Assembly (NCBI GenBank): GCA_965220095.1
Contig: CBDCPD010000003.1
Coordinates: 248,001 to 312,000, forward strand
DNA length: 64,000 nt
Reading direction: 5' to 3'
DNA from: Bin87 sp965220095
GTDB lineage: Bacteria; Chloroflexota; Dehalococcoidia; Lucifugimonadales; UBA3495
In this document: piece by piece, positions 37,386 to 46,757 of the stretch
Position numbering within the stretch: position 1 is the first letter of the stretch
Layout of the letters: every line of letters starts with the position of its first letter
Notes under the pieces: model-generated
Databases searched by the model: none
Seen by the model: the letters and a program-made list of their open reading frames with translations, nothing else
Told to the model about the DNA's origin: nothing
Translations under genes and position numbers: made by a program

Positions 37386-38761
37386 AGCACCGGATCTGGT
37401 CGGTGGTCACGGCTTTGCTCCTGTTCGCGGGACTCGCCGGTTGCGGAGGGGAACCCCAGTCGGCCGCTCCGCCCGCAACGCGAGCGCCAACTGCGGTCAA
37501 CTTGACCACCCCCGTTCGTCCGTCTCCAACGGCGGCGGTGGAACTGCGTTCGGACAAGGATCGGTCTGCCTCGACCGTGGGCTCAGCGGACCTGGGCGAA
37601 CTGGTGCGTGGAAACAATGCCTTCGCTCTCGACCTTTACCGCGCTCTGAGCGATGGAGATGGCAACCTGTTCTACTCCCCCTTCAGCATCTCCCAAGCCC
37701 TCGCCATGACCTCCGCCGGAGCCAGAGGCGGGACGCTGCGCCAGATGGAATCCACGCTTCACCACAGGCTTCCGCAAAGCAGCCTTCATCCCGCATTCAA
37801 CGCACTGGACCGAACTCTGGCCTCGAGGGGCCGGGCGCCTGGGGGCACTGCCAACGACAAGGGTGAAGCCGGACAGTATTTCCGCCTGAACGTCGCCAAC
37901 GCAATATGGGGTCAGGAGGGCTATCAATTCCTGCCCGAATTTCTCGACGTGCTGGCTGCAAACTACGGGGCTGGGATGATGGCCGTGGACTTCGTGGGCG
38001 CGCCGGACGACTCTCGCGTCAGGATCAACGACTGGGTCGCTGAAGAAACGGCCGGCAAGGTCGAGGACCTATTGCTGCCGGGGACGATAGAGCGCTCCAC
38101 CCGCCTGGTGATCACCAACGCCATCTATTTCAACGCCTCGTGGCTCTGGCAGTTCAACCCGAGGGATACCGAGGTGCGTCCGTTTCATCTGGCCGGAGGC
38201 GGAACGGTGGCAGTCCCCATGATGACGGAGACCACCAAGGAATTCTACGGCTACGCCAGGGGTGACGGTTACCAGGTGGTCGATGTGCCGTACTCCTGGG
38301 GGGAGACCTCCATGACGATCCTGCTGCCCGACGAGGGTAAGTTGGGAGAGTTTGAAGACTCGCTGGACTCGGAACTGTTTGACCGGATCATTGATGACAT
38401 CGAAATTGACTACGTCACCCTTACGATGCCGTTGTTCGAGTTCGAGTCGGAGTTCAGCCTGGGCGATACCCTGGCCGGAACGGGAATGCCCGATGCCTTC
38501 GACGATCGGTCGGCCGATTTTTCAGGCATGACCGGTTCCAGCGACCTGTGGATCTCACGAGTGGTCCACAAGGCGTTCGTTTCCGTGGACGAAGAGGGCA
38601 CCGAGGCATCGGCCGCAACTGCAGTAGCCATGGCTGCGTCAGGTCCCGTCAAAGAACCCATTCCGGTGACGGTCGACCGGCCTTTCATATTCCTCATCCG
38701 GGACACCGGCACCGGCACAATCCTGTTCCTGGGCCGCGTGTCGAATCCCAATCCGGAATGA
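37382..38761 (+). CDS. Serpin (serine protease inhibitor), predicted lipoprotein
   Basis: The signal sequence ends in LAGC (Cys21), predicting a lipid-anchored protein, then a Ser/Thr/Pro linker. The serpin fold follows: NAFALDLYRALSDGDGNLFYSPFSISQALAMTSAGARGGTLRQM, VANAIWGQEG, LVITNAIYFNASWLWQF and RPFIFLIRDTGTGTILFLGRV. The hinge is EEGTEASAATAVAMAAS, with small residues at P12-P9, so it should be inhibitory. Counting 17 from the first Glu puts Ser-Gly at P1-P1', suggesting an elastase- or subtilisin-like target. It is full length. Bacterial serpins are sporadic and usually guard against foreign proteases. Confidence 0.9.
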   Translation: MKHRIWSVVTALLLFAGLAGCGGEPQSAAPPATRAPTAVNLTTPVRPSPTAAVELRSDKDRSASTVGSADLGELVRGNNAFALDLYRALSDGDGNLFYSPFSISQALAMTSAGARGGTLRQMESTLHHRLPQSSLHPAFNALDRTLASRGRAPGGTANDKGEAGQYFRLNVANAIWGQEGYQFLPEFLDVLAANYGAGMMAVDFVGAPDDSRVRINDWVAEETAGKVEDLLLPGTIERSTRLVITNAIYFNASWLWQFNPRDTEVRPFHLAGGGTVAVPMMTETTKEFYGYARGDGYQVVDVPYSWGETSMTILLPDEGKLGEFEDSLDSELFDRIIDDIEIDYVTLTMPLFEFESEFSLGDTLAGTGMPDAFDDRSADFSGMTGSSDLWISRVVHKAFVSVDEEGTEASAATAVAMAASGPVKEPIPVTVDRPFIFLIRDTGTGTILFLGRVSNPNPE

Positions 38762-38946
38762 GGCAGCTGCGCATCGCGGACCACGGCCCGAGTGCCCACC
38801 CCGAGCTCCCTGCACGGTCGTCCTGGGGATTCGTTTGCCTATGCCGCTTCAAGCGCAACCGGATCGGCTCCTTTCCCGTTTCCCGTCTGCAGTACGATCT
38901 CCCACCATCGCCAGCCTGACCAGACCACTGTTGTACGTCCAGTTTC
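38762..38946. other. Intergenic, nothing recognised
   Basis: 185 bases between the serpin stop and the left repeat of the Tn3 remnant. No gene. Confidence 0.3.
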
Positions 38947-39487
38947 GGGTTGACTCCGGTAAAGGGCAGAATCGTACGCTAACGCCGCTTTGGCCACCGG
39001 TATTCGCTGGTGAGAAGGATGTGGGCCAGGATCTCGGGCTCGACCGTGAGGCCGGCGTGTTGCCGCTGTCTGGCTGCTTCGCCGAGATGGGCGGAATTCC
39101 AGGAATTGCCATGGCCTTGCAGAGGCCACATAAGAAGATGAAAATGGGGTGGAACCAGCTGGCGCCGCAATAACCCGCCGCGCCGTGCGCCAACTCGAAC
39201 ACCTCGGCGACCAAGTTAGCCTGGCAGCGGCTTGGATGCTATTTTCATAGTAAATGACGATGGCGGTGAGCACGTTGAGACCGGCCATGCGGTAAGGCTG
39301 CCCTCGCTGGGGCGGTCGCGGATTTTGCCCTGGCGTCCGATCCGGAGCGCGTTCTTGAGGGCGTGATGAGCCTCGCCCTTGTTCATTCCGCCACGCGCAG
39401 CGCTGTCCGTAAGGGGACCGTCTATCGCACACTCAACCGACGCCTCTCCCCTTAGCGTACTATCCTGCCCCCTACCGGAATCGACCC
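38947..39487. mobile_element. Collapsed Tn3-family transposon with 38-bp terminal repeats
   Basis: The left end GGGTTGACTCCGG...ACGCTAACG (38947-38984) and the right end, read on the minus strand, GGGTCGATTCCGG...ACGCTAAGG (39487-39450) are each 38 bases and about 80% identical. They end in ACGCTAA, as Tn3 ends do. Only the tail of tnpA survives between them. The 5-base flanks GTTTC and GCAAC do not match, so the target duplication is lost. Confidence 0.75.
38979..39440 (-). pseudogene. Tn3 transposase (tnpA) C-terminal remnant
   Basis: Across shifted frames the minus strand reads MNKGEAHHALKNALRIGRQGKIRDR, then RMAGLNVLTAIVIYYENSIQAAA, then EPEILAHILLTSEYRW. These correspond to the NKGEARHALARALFFHRLGEIRDR and LSPLGHEHINMLGRY-type tail of Tn3 transposases. 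At least two frameshifts separate them. The rest of the roughly 1000-residue protein is gone. Confidence 0.7.
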
Positions 39488-39505
39488 GCAACAGTGAGGA
39501 GAGAA

Positions 39506-40507
39506 ATGCAGAGTATTACGCCGGATCAACACGCGCTCAGCATAGCGCGTGCCGTGCAACGGGAAGTGGCGCCCGACATCGTGATACTGTTCGGGTCGAG
39601 GGCCACCGGGCAGCACCGCGAGGACTCGGACGTTGATCTCCTCCTGGTCTCACTGGATGGGTCCAGACAGGGAGGCCGCGCCGGCCGCGCCGCCAGCGCC
39701 TACATGAACGAACACCCACCGTTTCTGGAAGTCAACGTGGTCAACATGACCCTGGCCGAGTTCCAACGCAACCGCCGGGCCAAACAGCACCTGGCCGGAC
39801 AGGCCGACCACTACGGAGTGGCCATTGGCATGGAAAGAATGAACCACGGCGCCGGGTACGAGGACGACTATCCCGAGCATTGGCCGGCAACCAGGCAGCG
39901 TCTGGAGAATACTGCGGAATGGAGCAAACAGTTCAACGACATGGTGGCTGAGGACCACTGGAACCAGAAACTGATGGGATTCTCGGCCCAGCAGCAGGTG
40001 GAGAATGCCCTGCGCGGGCTGCTGTCAGCACACAATGATCCGACTACGTTCCGCCACGGCCTGAACGGCATCTGGGAATACTACGTGGCCACGTACTACG
40101 ACCCGAACAATCCGGGAACGAGGGAGCTCTACGAATCGGTCGTCCAACTGCTGGACCACACCACCTATGAAGATCCTGACTCCCCCAGCGGGTACGGCAA
40201 CTGGCTCGTCAAGTACGCCGCCGACTACCGTTACAACATCGCACCCAGGCCGATGGACCGGAGCGAAAAAGCGGCGCTGCAAACCATGGTCAATGACGCC
40301 ACCAACCGATTGGTGGAAAGAATCCACGAGCTGAGCGGAACCACGGAGGACGACGTCTTTCCCGATGGGCCCCCTGGGAATGACCGGCCGGCATCATGTT
40401 CGCCGTTGTTCCACAGCAGGGAGACGCCTCCCGTTGTGCCGAGTTGCGGCAACGTCAGGGAGCACAGCCGACCACATCGGAGAGGCGTCGGATTTTCACT
40501 CGCATGA
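39506..40507 (+). CDS. MNT-type nucleotidyltransferase fused to a HEPN-like domain
   Basis: ATG 39506 follows AGGAGAG. Residues 20-60 carry the minimal nucleotidyltransferase motif GSRATGQHREDSDVDLLLV (GS ... D-x-D). From residue 125 on, a helical domain with NALRGLLSAHNDPTTFRHGLNGIWEYY resembles HEPN. As separate proteins, MNT modifies and silences the HEPN RNase in a toxin-antitoxin pair; here both are in one chain. The last 45 residues (PASCSPLFHSRETPPVVPS...) look like read-through of non-coding DNA, so the native C-terminus may have been altered. Confidence 0.65.
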   Translation: MQSITPDQHALSIARAVQREVAPDIVILFGSRATGQHREDSDVDLLLVSLDGSRQGGRAGRAASAYMNEHPPFLEVNVVNMTLAEFQRNRRAKQHLAGQADHYGVAIGMERMNHGAGYEDDYPEHWPATRQRLENTAEWSKQFNDMVAEDHWNQKLMGFSAQQQVENALRGLLSAHNDPTTFRHGLNGIWEYYVATYYDPNNPGTRELYESVVQLLDHTTYEDPDSPSGYGNWLVKYAADYRYNIAPRPMDRSEKAALQTMVNDATNRLVERIHELSGTTEDDVFPDGPPGNDRPASCSPLFHSRETPPVVPSCGNVREHSRPHRRGVGFSLA

Positions 40508-40590
40508 TGGGCCTGAGCCCGGTGGCAAGGGGCGTTCTTGGTAAACCCGTTGGTCCGGCTCGGCCAGATGGCATCTGAAAGCCGCCGGAA

Positions 40591-40788
40591 TCACTCCCGC
40601 GCAACGGCCGCCACCGGGCCGGCGCCGGCCCTGACCTCGGTGATGACGCCGGCGGCCACCGCGGATCTGATGATGTGGTGACGGCAGTAGTCCTGGCCGG
40701 CGACGCGGTAGAGCTTTTTCACGTAGACGGTGTGGGGCGTGCGGACGGGCGGTTCCAGTTCGGCGCCGCAGGCAACGCAGCTGGGCAT
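40591..40788 (-). CDS. Small zinc-binding-like protein (65 aa)
   Basis: ATG 40788 has GGAGG 9 bases upstream; the frame is open further but without support. MPSCVACGAEL with CxxC and YCRHHIIRSAV with C-x-H-H could bind one zinc ion. No known family. It is convergent with the MNT-HEPN gene and lies 450 bases before the recombinase. Confidence 0.5.
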   Translation of the reverse strand: MPSCVACGAELEPPVRTPHTVYVKKLYRVAGQDYCRHHIIRSAVAAGVITEVRAGAGPVAAVARE

Positions 40789-40898
40789 GGTTCTCACCTC
40801 CGGGTGATTCGTGGCTTTACCCGAATTGTAGTGAAACCGCCCCGGGACTCGTTTGTCCTTTCCCCGGGACGGGTGTCGGGACGGCGCCGGGGACGAGG

Positions 40899-41016
40899 AT
40901 GAATTGCATTGGTATGCAATGGACTCCAATGCATTGGTTACCAATCCAATCCATTGCGAATGCATTCCATAGGAATGGTATGGGTACTATTGCAATGGAT
41001 ACCTATGCATTGGTTG
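40899..41016. repeat. Dense array of CCAATGCATTGG-type palindromes
   Basis: About 118 bases are built almost only from CATTGG/CCAATG, GCAATGG/CCATTGC and GGTATG/CATACC units. They include the perfect 12-bp palindrome CCAATGCATTGG (about 40932) and GCAATGGATACC. The array ends some 220 bases before the recombinase start. Its composition differs sharply from the GC-rich surroundings. It could be the recombinase attachment or arm-binding site or an operator cluster. Confidence 0.6.
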
Positions 41017-41236
41017 CCGTGGGCGCCGGCGCGGTTCTGAGCGTAGTCGCGGGGCGCGACCGGATGCTCACGGCGGGGTCGGCGGGATAAAACCCGTCAT
41101 CGGGGGCCCTTTGGGCTCGTCGGAGGCAGGTAAACGACGGTCTAAAGGCCCGCTTGCGCACGCCCGTTCGGCGCGCGATAATCGTAGTTATCGCGCATCT
41201 TTCAACCGCCGAAATCGCCCTCCCGGAGACCTGCCC

Positions 41237-42202
41237 ATGACCACCGCCGCCGACCTGCAGATCGTCCCCCGAGAGCCCGCCCCACTGCCCGAGCTCCGCG
41301 CCGCCGACCGGGGCGTGGCTTCTTCTCTGGAGTCGGTCCTCTCCGACAACACGCGTCGCACCTACGGCGTCCAGTGGCGACTGTTCGACGACTGGTGCGA
41401 CGAGGTCGGGCTTACCTCTCTCCCGGCCGAGCCCCTCACCGTGGCCCGCTACCTGGCCGCCCGCGCCGGCTCCGGCGCATCCGTCGCCACCCTGCGCCTG
41501 GCCACCAGCGCGATTTCGAAGGCCCACGAGTGGGCCAAGCTGGAGTCGCCCTGCCGGGACCCGGGCGTGCGCGCTTCCCTTAAGGGATGGGGCCGGCGGC
41601 TGGCCAAACCCCAGCGCCAGTCCGGCGCGCTCACCGCCGACGTCCTGGCCGTGATCCGGCTCACCGCCCTCCAACCCCGAAGGCGCGGCCGCGGCATTGA
41701 GACGCCCGAGCAGGCCGCCGAGCGAGCCAAGTTTGACCTGGCCCTGGTGGCTGTGTTGTCCGACGCCGGATTGCGGCGCTCCGAGGCTTCGTCTCTGACC
41801 TGGGGCGACGTGCAGCGCTGGGAGGACGGCTCCGGCCGCATCACGGTGGTCCGTTCGAAGACCGACGCCGAGGCCCAGGGCGCGGTGGTGGCCATCACCC
41901 CCGCCGCCATGCAGGCGCTTGCCGCCATCCGGCCGGCGGGGGTTGGTGGTGGGGAGAAGGTGTTCGGGCTGTCGGAATCCCAGATCGCCCGGCGGGTGAA
42001 GGTCACCGCCCGGGCCGCGGGGCTGGAGAACTGGGAGTTCTTCAGCGGCCACAGCGGCCGGGTGGGCATGGCAAGGCGCATGGCCCAGAACGGCGCCCCC
42101 ACCCACGAGATCGAACGCCAGGGCCGCTGGAAGCAGGGCGGCGGCATGGTCGGCCGCTATACCCGCGGCGAGTCCGCCGGCTCGGCGCTGCGGTATCTTT
42201 AA
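41237..42202 (+). CDS. Tyrosine recombinase/integrase
   Basis: ATG 41237 has GGAG 8 bases upstream; the frame is open back to 41111. The 321 residues have a core-binding domain (TRRTYGVQWRLFDDWCDEVGLTSLP) and a catalytic domain with Arg in DAGLRRSEASSL, Lys in RSKTDAE, HSGRVGMARRM (H-x-x-R), GRWKQGGGMVGRYT and the Tyr in RYT. It is a close relative of the recombinase at 11866-12825, sharing the unusual HSGRVGMA and GRW motifs. The palindromic array upstream may be its site. Confidence 0.85.
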   Translation: MTTAADLQIVPREPAPLPELRAADRGVASSLESVLSDNTRRTYGVQWRLFDDWCDEVGLTSLPAEPLTVARYLAARAGSGASVATLRLATSAISKAHEWAKLESPCRDPGVRASLKGWGRRLAKPQRQSGALTADVLAVIRLTALQPRRRGRGIETPEQAAERAKFDLALVAVLSDAGLRRSEASSLTWGDVQRWEDGSGRITVVRSKTDAEAQGAVVAITPAAMQALAAIRPAGVGGGEKVFGLSESQIARRVKVTARAAGLENWEFFSGHSGRVGMARRMAQNGAPTHEIERQGRWKQGGGMVGRYTRGESAGSALRYL

Positions 42203-42308
42203 TGCCAGTGCCCTTCCATGCGTTACACTCATTGCGGCATCGGTTAGATTGTCTTTAGGATAGTATCCTCAACCGTTCATATTGGTGCTCTCGGGCTGCG
42301 GAGACGGC

Positions 42309-43487
42309 ATGATTACCCAAAACCCAACCTGTGTAATATGCGGAGTGGAGTTCAGTCCAGAAAACCAATCCAAGGAGCATATTATCCCCGCTGCACTAGG
42401 CGGCCGGCGAACGGTCGGGGGACTTCTGTGTCGTATGTGTAACAACGACACGGGCAACACTTGGGACGCTGAACTGGCCCACACTTTGCAGGAATTGAGC
42501 CTGATATTGGATGTTCAACGCCAGCGAGGCAGTCCTCCGTCGAAAGTCGTCAACACTGTCTCTGGCTCCCAAATCAGGCTTCTTCCTGGTATGCGACAGA
42601 AACTATCCCACCCCAGGGTAACAATTGCCTCTGATGATGGCAGCCGAACTGCCAGCATCACGGTAGGTTCTGAACGTGAACTCCGGGAAGTGCTGAAAAA
42701 CATCAACAAGCGATATGATCAAAACATCGACGTCGAGCGCGTAGTAGCCGAAAATCCCCTTCAATCGCATTACCTCACTGACCGCATGCAACTCAATATC
42801 GGTCTGGGAGGCGTGTATTCCGACAAATCCATGGCTAAATCAGCACTGGCGATGGCTGCTTACGCCGGAATATCCCCACAAGACGCGTCGCTCATACTGG
42901 CCTACCTTCGAGGCAGTACTGACTTGCCATGCATCGACCCATACTACGCTCGTGACCCAGTGCTCAACCGTATTCCGGGCATGCCCTTGAACTGTGTGTA
43001 CATCACCGGCAACCCTAGTTGTTCCCGACTCATTGCATACGTCGAGATATATGGCGTATTGAGAAGGGTTGTCTGCTTATCCGATACGTACACGGGTCGG
43101 GCATTTGAGGACTATTATGCTTTTGATCCTACGGACGGGTCTCCGCAAACCATTCGCATCGATTTGGATCCATCTACGGTCAATCCGTCAGGAAACGAAT
43201 CCTTCAACCAAACCACCATTGACAAGATGTGGCAAGCGCTGAATTCGGTATTGCAGAAAGCTGTTGCAACCGCCCGAGAGAACGAAGTCAGCCGGCTAAT
43301 CCATTTGGCGTGCGACGAATTCTATGCGAGCACTGGCAAAGGCGTAGACGATCCGCTTTCGGACGACGAAGTGGAAAGGCTGACCACGCTGATTATGAGC
43401 AATCTGGAACCTTTTCTATTGCGGCTCGTTCAACCTTTGGATCTACCGGCCGACGAACATGGAGCATCATTCCCGGGAGACGATTGA
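42309..43487 (+). CDS. HNH-type endonuclease-like protein
   Basis: ATG 42309 follows GGAGA by 6 bases. C8 and C11, then SKEHIIPAALGGR (H24), then C41 and C44 in LLCRMCNNDTG make the HNH zinc-finger form (CxxC ... H ... CxxC). The remaining 340 residues are unfamiliar. Base composition is less GC-rich than the neighbours, suggesting recent arrival. HNH proteins of this layout occur in defence islands and mobile elements. It ends 20 bases before the convergent methylase gene. Confidence 0.7.
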   Translation: MITQNPTCVICGVEFSPENQSKEHIIPAALGGRRTVGGLLCRMCNNDTGNTWDAELAHTLQELSLILDVQRQRGSPPSKVVNTVSGSQIRLLPGMRQKLSHPRVTIASDDGSRTASITVGSERELREVLKNINKRYDQNIDVERVVAENPLQSHYLTDRMQLNIGLGGVYSDKSMAKSALAMAAYAGISPQDASLILAYLRGSTDLPCIDPYYARDPVLNRIPGMPLNCVYITGNPSCSRLIAYVEIYGVLRRVVCLSDTYTGRAFEDYYAFDPTDGSPQTIRIDLDPSTVNPSGNESFNQTTIDKMWQALNSVLQKAVATARENEVSRLIHLACDEFYASTGKGVDDPLSDDEVERLTTLIMSNLEPFLLRLVQPLDLPADEHGASFPGDD

Positions 43488-43507
43488 TCTTCGCCCAGGC
43501 TAAACCG

Positions 43508-45835
43508 CTACAGGTACAACTGCACGATCGCCACAATCCGGCGCACAGCGTCGGTGAAATGCTGCACCTCTTCCGCCTTCAGCGCACGGCCCAGCACCTT
43601 GCTCTCCCGGTACGACAGCCATTTCTTCAACACTTGGTATCCGCCCAGGTGGTAATTCCACACGGCGGTGGGGATGTTCCGCCAGTATGCGCGCTCGTTC
43701 AGGTACACGTCGAAGGTGGTGTCGCCTAGCGTGGATATAGCGTCGCCAAGCGCGGCTCGTTCGGCAGCGGTGTAATCGCGCTCCACCACCCGCCCCTGAC
43801 CGGGCATGACGGCGTCGCCCTGCCCAAAGTGCCCCCAGCCGGCGGTCACGCCGAAGTCGTTACCCGCCATGTTGCCGCCGTCTGTGGTGGCGGGGACGGC
43901 GATAAATGCCAGCTGTGGCCGCAACATGCCGGTGGTCACGCGGTCCACGTCCGCGTCGCAATCCAGCAGGGCCGCTAGTTCCCGCCCTTGCGCCGCCGAT
44001 GCCGTCAATTCCGCCGCCGCGCCCTCGGCGTCACCATCGGGCCAGCCTGGCAGCGGGATGCGCGGCCACTCCATCCGCAATGCGCCTGCGTTGGCGGCGC
44101 GATAGACCGGGTCGTGCAGCGTAGCGACCACGTGGTGGAACAGATCCTCAACGCCCATCCCCAGCCGGCCCAGATAGCTCTCCACCTGCTCCGACAGGTT
44201 CGGCCGGCGTTGGGCGCCACCCGCGGCGGCCAGCCCCTCCTCTCGCTCCCAAGCAGGTATGCACGTCGCTCCCCGGTCCATCAGGTCAAGGCAACCAAGG
44301 TTTGAAATGACTTGCAACGATCCCCATTCCCTACGCGGTTTCTGCTGGGCCACCAGCCACAGGTTCCCCTCGAAAACCTGCGCATTGTAATCGGCGCGTT
44401 TTTCATCCAGGAGCTTCGTGTCACCATCCCAATAGAGCCAGCGGGTGTCGAATGGGCGGTAAGCGTAGCGGACGAAACCGTCGTCGGCCGGCCCGCCGCG
44501 TTTGAGCAGCGTGTCACGCACAGCGCGGGCATCGAAACGCGCCGTGGACCTCATCACGCCGGGAAAACGACGGGCGATCTCCTCGTGGCCCAGGTTCACG
44601 TTGAAGTAGTCGGCCACCCGTTGCTTCAACCGGTCGAGATCAACGTCAACGAGGAAACCGTCCCGGCTGGTTTTCACTCCCGGGAAAGAGGTTGGGAACA
44701 GATCGGGTAGGGCCGGCCAGTCCTGCCAGGCATCGCTCACCGCCAGTTCAGCGAACGGAAAGCCCAGCGACAGCAACGGCGCGACCCCGCCGTACAAATC
44801 ATCCGGCGCACTTTCCGCCGTTTCCACCAGCTCGCTGTGTTTGGACTGTCCCCACAGGTGGCGGAAGTCCACCTGTGGCGCTGGCACATGGTCCGCCCTG
44901 CGAACCAACGTGGCGATCGCGGTGCCCACTTGGATGCCCACAGGATCCTCGGGAGTGGAGAATATGCTGGGGTCGGGCGCCCCTTCCGGCGTCGTCTTGC
45001 CAGTCTTGTACTTGTCTCCATTGAGACAGTCGATGTGGATGGTGTCAAAGGCCTCCAGGTAGCGCTCGCGCATACCGGTGAAGGACAGCCCGTCCAGCCA
45101 CGAGTAGTTGGAGATGAAGCACACCACGCCCTGGCCGGTCTTCTCCGCGATGCGCCGCTCAGCCATCCGGAAGAACCGCACGTACAGGTCGTTGAGCCCC
45201 TGGCCCTCGGGACGCCGCACCTGTTTTGTGGTCCGGTAAGGTTCCGACAGTTCACGTTCTTCGTCCACCGCCACACCAGCGAATCCGTTATAAGGCGGAT
45301 TGCCCAAGATCACCAAGACCGGCGTGTCCTGCTTCACCCGCTCGGCCCTTTCCCGCTCCTGTTCCAACTCCGGGAAGGGCAACGGCTTCTGCACCGTGGG
45401 CTCCCAGCCGGTGAGCGCGTTGGTGAGGAAGACACCAGCCCGTTCATCGCTGTCCTCCGACAGCGGCGCGCCCAGTTCCTGCATGGTGAGCCCCACCTGC
45501 AGATGAGCCACCACAAAGGGAGCCGGCATGATCTCAAACCCGAAGACACGCTGGATGGCCGCCTGCTTCACCCGCGCGCCGGTGAGGGCACCCAGCCCTT
45601 TGCCCTCCAGGTTGGCGGCGATGCGGCGCAGAACCTCGGCCAGGTACGCGCCGGTACCACAGCAGGGATCCAGCACGTATACGTTCTCGCCGGCCAGCCC
45701 ATCAGCAATGCCGAGATCGTCCTTGAGCGCCTTATCCACTCGGGCCACCATGTAGCGCACCACCTCGGTGGGGGTGTACCACACGCCCAACTGCTTGCGC
45801 AGTTCAGGGTCGAACGCCTGCAGGAATGGCTCGTA
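43508..45835 (-). pseudogene. Type ISP-like restriction-modification enzyme: methylase and C-terminal part only
   Basis: The gene begins abruptly at the IS21 edge with TYEPFLQAFDPELRKQLGVWYTPTEVVRYMV, which normally follows a 250-300 residue N-terminal nuclease region. Motif I VLDPCCGTGAYL and motif IV ILGNPPYNG are intact, and the target-recognition and C-terminal regions run to a normal end (LKAEEVQHFTDAVRRIVAIVQLYL). An apparent Met about 34 residues further out lies in IS sequence. An N-terminal piece of the same kind of enzyme lies on the same strand at 60310-60590. Without a nuclease domain or native start it is at best an orphan methylase. Confidence 0.75.
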
Positions 45836-45974
45836 TGTCAAGGGCGGAGCAAAAACGTACCACTGGGGCGGAGCAAAGCCGTACCATCTGGGTGGTGCCT
45901 GACTGCCCCAGCCAGGCCGGTGGGGTGGGGTCCCTCGCATTGACGGCGCGGCCGGCTTTAGCGTCTCCCTGGCA

Positions 45975-46757
45975 CTAAACGACGTCCGGCCGATCCGGCG
46001 CTGGCGTGGCGGCGTTCGTCCTGCTGCCCTTGAGGCGGTAGCTCTCGCCGTTCATCTCGATGATGTGCACGTGGTGGGTGAGACGGTCCAGCAGCGCGCC
46101 GGTGAGCCGCTCCGACCCGAAGACCTCGGTCCACTCGTCGAAGGGCAGGTTGGTGGTCACCAGGATGGAGCCCCGTTCGTAGCGCTGGCTGAAGACCTCG
46201 AAGAGCAGTTCCGCCCCGGTGTGGGACAGGGGCACGAAGCCCAACTCGTCGATGATGAGGAGCCGGAGGCGGGCCAGTTGGCGCTGCAGGTTGAGCAGCC
46301 GGCGCTCGTCCCTGGCTTCCATGAGCTCGTTGACCAGGGCAGCGGCGGTGGTGAAGCCCACCGACAGGCCACGCTGGCAGGCGGCCAGTCCCAGGCCCAG
46401 GGCGACGTGGGTCTTGCCGGTGCCGCTGTTGCCGATGGCGATGACGTTTTCATGATGCTCGACGTACTCGCACCGGGCCAGTTGCGTGACCAGTGGCTGG
46501 TTCACCGAGGGGATGGCGGAGAAGTCAAAGGTGTCCAGGCCCTTGGTGGCGGGGAAGCGGGCGGCGCGGATCCGGCGCTGGACCATGCGCTGGTGGCGAT
46601 CGGTGAGTTCCAGTTCGGCGAGGCGGAGCAGGTAGTCGGGATGGCTGACGCCCTCGGCGGCGCACTGGGCGGCGAGCTTGCCGTACTCACGCAGGACGGT
46701 GGGCAGCTTCAGCTCCTTGAGATGGTGCTCCAAAAGCAGCGTTGATTGGTCGCTCAT
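45975..46757 (-). CDS. istB: IstB, AAA+ helper of IS21 transposition
   Basis: 260 residues, full length. Walker A is AIGNSGTGKTHVA and Walker B LLIIDELGFVPL, followed by the sensor region ILVTTNLPFDEW and the C-terminal LLDRLTHHVHIIEMNGESYRLK. It selects the target and activates the transposase. Its ATG overlaps the istA stop by four bases, the classic coupled arrangement. No defects seen. Confidence 0.92.
   Translation of the reverse strand: MSDQSTLLLEHHLKELKLPTVLREYGKLAAQCAAEGVSHPDYLLRLAELELTDRHQRMVQRRIRAARFPATKGLDTFDFSAIPSVNQPLVTQLARCEYVEHHENVIAIGNSGTGKTHVALGLGLAACQRGLSVGFTTAAALVNELMEARDERRLLNLQRQLARLRLLIIDELGFVPLSHTGAELLFEVFSQRYERGSILVTTNLPFDEWTEVFGSERLTGALLDRLTHHVHIIEMNGESYRLKGSRTNAATPAPDRPDVV

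Noticed and set aside
45836..45940. Native start of the methylase at the Met near 45940
   Set aside because: The first 34 residues (Pro/Trp-rich) are translated IS21 terminal repeats, so the apparent start is an artefact of the insertion.
44837..45943. Plus-strand frame opposite the methylase
   Set aside because: It is a shadow of the methylase reading frame with motif I and NPPY on the other strand.
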